This document shows, one piece after another, positions 21,338 to 30,800 of a stretch of 64,000 nt of DNA. The translations under genes were made by a program, and so were the position numbers. The stretch comes from Zygnema cylindricum. Lineage: Eukaryota; Streptophyta; Zygnematophyceae; Zygnematales; Zygnemataceae. The stretch's first letter is position 1; every line of letters starts with the position of its first letter. The notes below the pieces were generated by a model. It did not search any database, was not told where the DNA came from, and saw only the letters and a program-made list of their open reading frames with translations. The stretch lies in contig JBBHKE010003267.1 of the NCBI GenBank assembly GCA_037447655.1, forward strand, positions 18,305 to 82,304. The letters are read 5' to 3'.

Positions 21338-22126
21338 GGAATTTCAGAGCAGCAAACCTATGCATTGTCAGCTTGTTAAACTGTAGAGCTTTAGCAGTTT
21401 TAGCAGTTTCATGTTTCGGACTTCTTGTCAAGACTATGTGGCCCACGTGGTATTATGATTGCATGACGTAGCTGACATGCAAAGTGCGCTTGACTTTTTT
21501 TTTAATTTGAAGTCCGGTATTGTTACATTGCAAGTGGATTTCCAAAAACCAACATTACTGCTGACATTCCTAACAAGATCTGGAAAACAACATATAAGCA
21601 CTTTTCTTATTCCACTGTCAGATATTTGTCTTTTTTCACATTAAGGTTTAAAGAACTGCAACAATAAGAGTGTAATTGACATTTGGTGAAATCAAAACAC
21701 CAAAAAAATAGTCTGCAAAGTCATTATCTGTTGGCTTCTGGACTGCATGCACTCGTCCAGTCGATCCTAATAAAATGGAAAATAACATAAAATTACAAAG
21801 TTCTTAAAACCAAGAAATTTTAATTTCCTAGATATTAACAAAATTCAGGATTAAGGAGTAAGTTGGACTTTATGTACCTTTCAAAGTAATAGCTTCTCTC
21901 TCTCCCCTGCTTGTCATACAGTCAACACAAATATATAATTTTTACACAGAAAGTGAACAGAATTTGACCTTATTTCTGTTGTACAAATGGCAACAGGAAG
22001 AGCCTATACCTTTCAAATCAATACTTGTGCAGAATGCACAAAAATTTAAAACATAAAAGTATACAGAAACTATAGTGTTCGCACTTTTCATGTACAAAAA
22101 CCATCCACTTTTCTGTCGAAGATATG
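21338..22126. other. spacer, no gene recognised
   Basis: AT-rich sequence between the acidic repeat locus and the 3' end of the Fe-S carrier gene. It probably contains the 3' UTR of the latter. Confidence 0.4.
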
Positions 22127-24401
22127 TCATGTTGTAAATGATTCCCCGCACCCACATTGGCCTTTCGAATTTGGATTTATAAAAATAAACTCCGATCTGC
22201 ATCAAATTCATTAGCAACAAAAAAAAAAAAAAAAAGTTAGTCCAAAGCATCAAAGAACGGTCAGCATTCCCTAAAACTTCAACAATACAACATAAAAGAC
22301 TTCGTTCCCTGAAATGAGATTTCAGCCACACCAATTATGGTACAGTTTTTTTTAGGGTCTCTTTTTTTTTTTTTTTTTGGTTTTTCAGCATTTTTTTTCT
22401 ATTTTTTGGCTTGTGCATGGACAAGAACAGTCCACATACTTTAATATGAAAACATGTGTGCATTACCAAACCATACATAGACATCCTTTCTTCCATACTT
22501 AGGAAAGTGAAAGGCCATACTCTCTACAATCCACACTAATTAAAATTTCAAAAAACTATGACCAGTGTACCTTTCCAGTAGGTCTATCAAAAACCAGTCC
22601 CTCTATTGCATGCAGAACTAGACGATTCAATACTCACACCTCTAATTTTTGGCTCTCACCACATAAAAATAGACTAAAATACAATCGTAAGTTCGTGTTA
22701 CCCATGGGAAAAGAAGAAAGGACTAACCTTAGACGATCCTCCACAAAGTCCATTTTCGTCCCTATTAAATGCATGAGAGCCCGTGGATCGATAATAACCT
22801 TCACTCCCTTATCTTCAACTACTTCATCAAACTTTCCTTTACTATCTGTCAAATCACGAAAAACGCAAACAGTACAGAGGGGAGAGCGAGCAGAAGAGAG
22901 AGAAGGCGTGGGAGAGGGAGAAAGAGAGAGAGAGAGAGAGAGGGGGCAGAGAGAGAAAAAGAGGGAAAGAAATGAAAGTAAAAGAGAAACTCAGTCTGAC
23001 TTCCTCGTCATAAGCCATAGCCTCTAAGTCGAAATCTACCCTAATATCTTTTTCCTTTTCCGTTTTTCTCCTTGATGTTTCCCCAAGTCTCCACAAGTAT
23101 CTCCAAGACATGTCACTTTCAGATCCACTAAAAACTATTGTCAATTGATTTCAAACCTATATTCAAATTAATAAAAGTACCACCGAAAATTTTAAATGAA
23201 GGATGCAAAAAGACAACATAGACTTTACTCCTTGTCAAAAGAAAATATCGCTTTGTACATACATACACGCATACATATACACACACACACACACACACAT
23301 ACGTGCATATACATACACACATACACACATACATACACACTTACATACATAAAAACGTGCATACATACTCACAGATACATACATAAATACACACACATGC
23401 ATACACACATACATACATACATACATAAGTACATATATAAAGACGCCATCCAGCAAAAGGCCCGCTCTTGACCACCAAAAAGAAAAGAGAAGGATAAAAC
23501 AAAAGGATTATTTCTACGTCAAAGGGTATGATAGTATGGTTAAAGCATGTTTGGGTAGATACTAAGTCCCAACAGAGTTCTTTAATTTGAAGGGACTCTT
23601 TCTCTCCCGGCTCACTATTGCATCCTTTTTGGCCAAAAAAGTGGAAACCTTAGCCACTCTGGGAAAACTTTAAAATGCTTAGATTTTGAAAACTCGGAAA
23701 ATTAAACTTGATACTAAGGCAGAAAGGCAACGCTTATATGTAGAAATCTCAAATTTGAAAAGCTTGGATTGTTTATATCATTTCATATGTTGATTGCAAT
23801 TGACTGTCATAAAGCGGTAAGGATAACTTCATTTATCTAACTCTAGGTTGGTCGCCCTAACATTAGTTAAAGAAATACATTCATAAGAAGTTTTGTGTCT
23901 AGTTAGCCGTTCCAATAAACCCAAACCAATATGTAAAATACTGCGAAGACTGGCTTAAATACACTACAAAACCACAAAATATTCAAAAATACAAATAAAC
24001 ACAACTCTTTGAAAATGCTAAATGGAAAGCTATTGATTCTCAACTGCCAACCTATTTAAACACGAGATAGTGATTCTTTATGATTATTTATGAATCTCTC
24101 AATTGGCTCTAAAACCTAAGACAAAAACCTAAACTTAAAACAAAAACTCCAAACCTAAAACACCATGAAATCGAAACCTAAAACAAAAACTTAAAACCTA
24201 CATGAACAGATTGAACAACATACCTGCATAATTAAGGGTATAACTAAGCCCATTACAGCCCCTTGTCTTCACTCCTAGCTTCAAATATTCCTTCCCTCTT
24301 CCCTCCAATAACGACCGGATTCTTAGTGCGGCACTTTCAGTCAATTCCAATACTTGTTTTGGAGAAGGCCTCCCACTCGCTCTTGCAAGAGCTGCCGCCA
24401 T
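22127..24401 (-). CDS. ISCA1: A-type iron-sulfur carrier protein, ISCA1-like
   Basis: Scaffold/carrier that delivers Fe-S clusters to apoproteins, normally in the mitochondrion. Three exons: 24401-24224, 22845-22728 and 22196-22127; the split codons GCA G|AT and AG|A restore the frame, and the total is 121 residues, the usual size. Conserved stretches: KLGVKTRGCNGLSYTLNYA, DEVVEDKGVKVIIDP, GTKMDFVEDRL, SEFIFINPNSKGQCGCGES. The three ligand cysteines are Cys49, Cys113 and Cys115. The third exon is short (70 bp) and easily missed because its frame is hidden by a longer ORF. The N-terminus (MAAALARASGRPSPKQ) is basic and weakly presequence-like. Intron 1 holds GA, CA and ACAT microsatellites. 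Confidence 0.93.
22865..22985. repeat. (GAGA)n purine tract in ISCA1 intron 1
   Basis: Purine-rich, mostly GAGAGA repeats close to the 3' end of the first intron as read on the minus strand. Confidence 0.9.
23255..23435. repeat. ACAC/ACAT microsatellite in ISCA1 intron 1
   Basis: Mixed (CA)n and (CATA)n repeats; the Tyr/Thr/His and Val/Cys/Met ORFs here are artefacts. The region 24110-24205 is a further degenerate AAAACCTAAAACA-type array next to the exon 1 donor. Confidence 0.93.
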
Positions 24402-25250
24402 TATTCCTCCCTCTCCCTCCCCCTCTCTCCCTCTCCCTGCCTCTCACTCCTCTCCTTCTTCCTTCCTTTCTGCCCTTTGCTCCCTTCTTCACCCTCCCTT
24501 CTCACACTTTCTCCCACTCTTTCTCACACTCTCTCACTTTCTCCCGAGCAATATCACACGATACTAATGTCTTATATTACTTCTCACTCTCCTACTCCAT
24601 CCGTTCGTCCAAATTCCTCTCAATCCTGTCCTTCCACGACTCTTTTCCCTCTCCTTTCTTCTTCTTTATCCCTCCTTATTGTTCTCCCTTTCTTATGACT
24701 GGTTGCAGTTATCTCTTTCACTCTCCGTCTAGAAAAAATGACGCTAGAAGTACTTGAATAATTGCTTTTCTTCCTTTCCTTAGGGTAAAAGAGGCCACTG
24801 GAAAACAAACCCTAATCTGGCTCCTTCCAGGGAATTGTCAACATTGCAGGATTTGTAACTTGTACTTTCATTACTATTTGTACTTTTGTAATTTTGTACT
24901 TCTGTACTATTGTACATTTGACTTCCGAAGCGCCTCATTTCAAGGCTGCTGTCGCCAATCACAAGACTCGCACGTGTGAAAAACGAGAAAGAATGGCTTG
25001 CAGTTTGAAACCTTGAATTTCAAAAGTGTACATTATTGTCGTGAAGTGTGAATTCACTCCGTCATTCCGGATTTTGTAGACCACAAGATACACGTGTAAC
25101 TAAATGAAGATTGGCTCTTCCAATATTCGAACCTTCCACAGTACAGTCTCGAACCTCCAAAAGTTCGAACTTTAGGCCAATGGAAGTAATGGAGCCTTCT
25201 ATTAAAGTACGTGAAAAGTGCGGATCACATAGGACTGGCCCCTTGGGTCA
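24402..25250. other. pyrimidine-rich upstream region and spacer
   Basis: The probable 5' UTR/promoter side of the Fe-S carrier gene: CTCCC/CTTCC pyrimidine tracts at 24405-24730, then AT-rich spacer. No other gene is visible. Confidence 0.45.
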
Positions 25251-25722
25251 CTTTAAAGCATAGTTCAAAAGTAGGTGAAAGTAGGCCCATACAATATGCC
25301 TATTGTACGCAAAACATACAATATGACCTTAAGACCCATATTGTATTGGTCGCAAAATGAAAAAATATAGTAACAGGGTTGAGTTGCACATCGATCGATA
25401 GAGAAATTAAAGGTCATGCCTAAATTTTGAAAAACATTCGGACAAAAAATTATATTTCTGTGAGTTTTGAGGTATTTTATATTTACACCGTCAGATTTGG
25501 ACGATCGGACGGTCGATGATAAAAGTAGCGATCTAAGAAGATCACATGAAAAGCCCATAACACAACTTACGATTAACTATCGTCAGATTTGGACGATCGA
25601 CGGTCGCTGATCAAAGTAGCGATTTAAGAAGATCACATGAAAAGCCCATAACACAACTTACGATAAAGGCGCCTACAGAAGGCCTACAATAGAAAAGCCT
25701 ACTTTTGAACTATGCTTTAAAG
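25251..25722. mobile_element. inverted-repeat element with perfect 25-bp ends
   Basis: The left end CTTTAAAGCATAGTTCAAAAGTAGG (25251-25275) is matched exactly by the reverse complement of 25698-25722. The outer interior also pairs (AGGCCCATACAATATGCCTA against GCCTACAATAG). Inside is a 92-bp-spaced tandem duplication starting GTCAGATTTGGACGATCG at 25490 and 25582. No transposase frame; a non-autonomous DNA element is the likely identity. Confidence 0.75.
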
Positions 25723-25985
25723 GCTTTTAGCCCACCTATTATTAACATGAAACATTAACCGTCCAGATGAACATCTTACGGCCACAAATTGCAAAATAAG
25801 AAATGAGAACATGAGCCATTCATTGTTCCAAAAAAAAAAAAAAGACCGTACATTCGTACTGATTTCTTTGAACACGTCACACACAAAATAGTGTTCATTA
25901 ACCTAAAAAACTGCTCGTTGACAAACGCAGGAAGTTAACGCTAAATTATCCACACTAATAATCTCTGTCAGCATAGCAGCGCCAA

Positions 25986-26627
25986 TTGCCACGTGTCAAT
26001 TTCTCATGTTCTCAATTCATGCCACGCGGCCTCCAGCCAACGACATTATTTCGGAGGATCCTCGGAGAATTTCCTCCGAACAGATTTATGGCGACTTTTG
26101 AGTCAAAATTAGGGCTAAGGGCCGGATTAGGGTTAGGTTCCCGCATTTTACTTGCGTCAAGCTCAGGATTAATATGTGCAGGTAATACACGGACAGGCTC
26201 AGATTTAAATAGAAAATTAGGGCCAGGTTTAGGTCTACAATCTGGATACAGGAAACAGTATTTATTGTATGATCCTATGGAGAGCTTAACCGCGTGCCTG
26301 ACAACGGATTCTATGACGGAAGCTGAAACGGAATCCATGGAAAAATCAGTTTGGAATTCCAGGGCAGGTTCAAATTTAGATTTTGAATCAGTATCGAGGT
26401 CAGAATCAGAATTAGGGTTAGGATTAGGTTTAGGTTTAGGGTTAGGGTTTAGGACTGAGGGAGGGTCCAAGGATAATCCAAGGCGAGAACTTTATCAACA
26501 TACAGATGAAATCGCAGCATTCAGGTGGTCCCCAAGGTGCGTTTTCTTCTCCCTCTCCCTCTCCCTCTCCCTCTCGCCTCGACCCTCTTTATTTATTTCT
26601 TGCTCTTTCCCCCTTTTGTTCTCATAA
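25986..26627 (+). other. open frame with telomere-like repeat, possible exon
   Basis: A plus-strand frame of up to 213 codons, with an internal ATG at 26089 (MATFESKLGLRAG...). It contains a Gly-Leu run coded by TTTAGGG/TTAGGG-like DNA at 26405-26452 and ends in coding-like NPRRELYQHTDEIAAFRWSP before a possible donor AAG|GTGCG at 26538. A pyrimidine tract follows. The minus strand is also open over 152 codons. I do not recognise a family; it lies 5' of the UBL-LRR gene but does not look like a ubiquitin fold. Confidence 0.3.
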
Positions 26628-26892
26628 TCCCATCCTATTTCCGTAGCTGGGCCGATATGGCAAGAGGCAGTTAGGTGAGAAGAGTCACGTCACTCAGATT
26701 TTCCAAAAAGCCATGGAGGAACCCAATTTTACACTGTTTAGGCACTTCTGAAACTTTTTCTGGCAGGTGGCTTTTTATGACATGGGTATATGTGACCTTA
26801 TTTTTTTTTTTGATTTTTTGATTTTTTGTCCTTTTGTTTTTGGGGAACAACAAGTCTCCCTGACTTCCACTTTTAATTTCCGAAACTCTTCA

Positions 26893-27098
26893 CCCTACAC
26901 CGTTATTAGTGTTAATGACATTAATTCGACTGCGTGTTTTTTTTTTTTACCGGAAATCATAAATTAGTGTTTACAACTCTATCCGTGGAAGTGGTCTGTA
27001 ATGATCCATGTTGAAAAACATAATGTAGAGTAGTAGTTAATACCAAATCCGCTTAAACAGTAATAAATCATTAACTCTAATAGCGATATGCAGTGTAG
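26893..27098. mobile_element. MITE-like element, ~206 bp
   Basis: The ends CCTACACCGTTATTAGTGTTAATGA and (reverse complement of right end) GACTACACTGCATATCGCTATTAG are inverted repeats. It sits 10 bp from a second related element (27109-27314), so the two are in tandem. Confidence 0.6.
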
Positions 27099-27108
27099 TC
27101 CAGACAAG

Positions 27109-27314
27109 TACACTGCCCATTGCTGTTAGTGTAAAGGATTCATTTGTATCAAAGTGAATTTAGTTTCAATAATAGTAATCATTTATAGTAAGGTGGTGTG
27201 ACAAATGGTAGACCACTCCCATAATACTGTTATTAACTCGATTTTATGATTTTTAGCCCAAAATGGTCACAACCGGATGGTGTTATTACCACTAACAATG
27301 ATGGGCAGTGTAGT
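27109..27314. mobile_element. MITE-like element, ~206 bp
   Basis: TACACTGCCCATTGCTGTTAG on the left and (reverse complement of the right) TACACTGCCCATCATTGTTAG on the right. Homologous over its length to 9864-10074. Confidence 0.75.
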
Positions 27315-27339
27315 TTAAGGATCGAGAAAGGTATTTGCC

Positions 27340-27435
27340 GATGAGGTTTTTCCACTACTACTGTAGAGTAGTGTAGTGTAGTGTTGACACACACACTACA
27401 GTAGTGTGTAGTGTAGTTTGTCTGTAGTGGGAAGT
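27340..27435. repeat. GTAGTGTAGT-rich palindromic sequence
   Basis: Dense AGTAGTGTAG / CACTACAGTAGTGTG words that form a self-complementary region downstream of the tandem MITE pair. The following 27436-27875 sequence has repeated GCCGACTCAAA..CTTTT words but no recognised exon. Confidence 0.6.
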
Positions 27436-27875
27436 GTTACTATTGGTAATCAGCTTTATGAAGTTTATTCCATTTGTATTAGCCTTCAGATTTGAATTTG
27501 TTTATTTCTCAAATTGTTCTGTCCATCCATTGTTGGATAATTGGTAACGATAATTAACCACAATAAGTCATTTCTGTTACGTGCACTTTCTTTTCAAACA
27601 GAAAACTTCGAATTTTGCTGACTCAGAACTTCAAATCAAATGCATATTCTTCGATCGCCGACTCAAATCTTTTCATCAATATGAGCTACTTTCGATTGAA
27701 AACCTTTAGTATTGCCGACTCAAAGCTTTTAGTAATCAAAATGTGGTTGCTATTTGACTGAAAAAGCTGAACGAAGCTGACTCGAAAACTTTTAGTAGAA
27801 TTGGTCAGTTTCTTTTCTATTGAAAAGCTTAATTATTTCTAACGATGTAGAACTGGGACTGTGCACATGGAACAG

Positions 27876-30800
27876 GAAAAGTGCTCTCGTTGGAGCAATC
27901 TTTAGGAAGCGCCAAAGTAATAAACGGTGCCAAAATTATGCTTATGGCTTCTCTGGGAATTCATCAAGGAGTGAGTTTTCCCTCTTGTCTCCCAACCTTA
28001 AAAGAAACCAATCATTCTGGGTTCATATCACAGAGAGAAATACAATTAATGTTTGATAAATCCTTTCCTGCCAAACACTTCATTGCATGCAATTTTTTTG
28101 CCAAAATCTGGCCCTATCTCGTTTTGCCAAAAAAAAATATGGAAACAATAATATGGAAACATTGCTTCTGTAGAGCTCAGGCCATTAGGAAAGTGTTGGG
28201 AACAGATATTTTGACTGAAATAATAAAGATGTTGGGAGAAAAAACTGTTTCTAGACATTATTAGAGCTTGTAAATGTCATTTTATCATTTATTTTAATCA
28301 TTTTATAAAGACCATGTTTGCAGAGTGGAATTGCTTCCCACAGTCCTGCAGTTCAGGGGAGAGGAGGAGGAGCGGGGGGAGGGGGAGGGGGAGGAGGAGG
28401 AGGAGGAGGAGGAGGGGGAGGAGGTGGAGGAGTGAACAAGGAGACAACTCCACCTTCTCAAACAGTGAGGGGATCAAAACGAGTTTTGGCTTTGGCTCCT
28501 CCTCCAGTAGCTTTGTCGCAGGAAAAAGCTCGGCAAAAGGCGTGGATTAAGACTGGGAACGTTTCACTTAGACAAAGTGGTTTGCAGGTGGGGGAAGTTT
28601 GATTAATTGATTTATACCCGTAACTTGTCGGTCGTCAACATTTGGTTTTCTTTTTGGCTTCTGGGCAATAATTTCTCTTTCCTGGGTCGTAGAGAGCACT
28701 TTTTTTTTCGTGTGTGTTTCTTGGTGTGATAATTGTGTTGGAAATACTTTTTAAGTTTGGGAAAAGCTCTCCTCCCTCTCTCTCTCGCTCTCGTATACCT
28801 CTCACTCCTCTCCATCTCTCTCCCTCCCACTCTGCAACTAAACCACTTGTACTCCTTCCGTCAAGTGCAAGTTTTTTTGGGCCATGTGATTTGTTTCGTC
28901 TACCTGTTGGATTTACGGGTAAATTGCATGAGTTTTTTCAAAGAATGGCGATGGTTGACCGTGGAGAGATAAATACGTTGACTCCCTCTCCTCCCTTTCT
29001 CTCTCTCTCTCTCTCTCCCTCTCTCTCTCTCTCTCCCTCTCTTTCTCTTATCCAAGAAACTCAAATTCCATTCCCCGCAATGACTGCCATTTGTATTCTG
29101 TTATTCCCTTGACCTTGTAACAGTTAGATCACCTTTCATGTGTCATGTCCTGTTTTTTCAGCAATCTCTCTCTATCTCTCTCTCCTCTCTAGAGACCTTA
29201 GGAAGTCTTTTGTGGTCCTTTGCAGGCGGTTCCGGGAGCAGTTTGGGCCGTGGGGGTTTCCCTTCGAGTTCTCGACCTCGGAGACAACGCTTTAAGGAGC
29301 TTTCCGGCTAGTGTGGCGTCTTTGATAAATCTACAGGTGGTTTTTCTATAAATTCACCTTAGTGCGAATTATTCATTAAGAAGGTCCTCGTCAGGCGTGG
29401 CTTTATTTGATTTTTTATTTTTTTTCATCTGTTTTTTTTGTTAATTTACCTTTTTGGGACTACGGAGTTGTATGGGCTTCAACTAGTGTGGCATCTTTGA
29501 TAAATGTACAGGTGGTTTTTTCATCGATTCACCTTTTTGTGACTTGTGCATTAGGAAGAGCTTTAACTACACCGTGAATCGTTATTAGACTTATGTACTT
29601 TATATCGGCGCCCCAAAATTTTGACATTGATACCCGAAATACAGTGACTGATTCTATTTTATCCGTGACGTTAATTACGGTTCTTGTGAATTAGCGTCAA
29701 TGGAATTACCGTACTTAATTCATGAATAGTGTGGTGTACGGAATGTGTTTGCTGGTACAAAACTGTACTTGATTACCGAAAATCGTACGAAAATTGTAGT
29801 TAACTTATGTCGGTTGCATACAGAATTGCGCTTAGAATAAACGTGGAGTGGAGTTTGCGACAAACGCGTTCGCAAACCCAAATTAGAATTATGGATTAAT
29901 TACACTGAAAGGACGCGACGTGGTACGGATTGTCAGATTTTGTACTTCTACCTATTTTAACGTATATGTAATGACGGCGGATTCTGTATACCTAAATCAG
30001 CGTTATAGAGAAATTACAATTAAACATTTTTTTCATAATGGTATTGATACACAAATTAGAATCAATGACACTAATTTATTATTGATACTAATAATTTCTA
30101 TAGTCTAATAACGATTCACGGTGTAGTGGTATTTTTGTTAAATTTACCGATGTTTGTTTCTTCAAGTTGACCTTCGTGCGACTGTACATCACTCTAATAA
30201 TAGCGATTAAACGGTTTAACTTTATGGTGTCGTCTTTAGAAAGTGGTTGTGAATGTGTGTGATTTTTTTTTGAAAGTAAGAGACGATTTAGATTTTTATT
30301 TTGCTTCCTGAAATGTTTTTGAAAAATACAGACCACTTTGATTTCTTATTTTGGTTACAGAAATTACGGTTGAGCAGTAATGCTCTCACCCAAAACTCCA
30401 TCGCTTGGGAAGCTCTGAGTCAACTTCCTCATCTCACGGCCCTCGCTCTCGACCACAACCAGTAAGCTCTTCTTTTCTTGGGTTATTTTTAGTTTTAAGC
30501 TTTTGTTTAGCGGTTTTTTTTTTTTTTTAGTTTTTCAACTCGTACGTTTGTTTTTATTGGGAAACAAACTTCGTCTTTTGTTTTTTTGTTATTGGCGGGA
30601 CTTCAACTGTTTCAGTTGATCAGTTTTTCAGCTTTCAGTTTTTCAGTTTCACTACTATCATGCGTTTCTTTTCGTATGTCTTTTTTTCCTTTTCCTTTTC
30701 CCGTGGGACTGCCACGCCACTGGGAGAGGGTGGAGGGAGGTGGAGGAGGGAGGAGGGAAGTGTGAGGAGGGAGGAGGGAAGTGTGAGGAGGGAGGAGGGT

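Noticed and set aside
22854-23144. Frame containing DLEAMAYDEEV as an extra ISCA1 exon
   Set aside because: The DEEV resemblance to the family's DEEV/DEVV is coincidental; exons 24401-24224 and 22845-22728 already join in phase through the conserved NYAD-KGKFDEVV region.
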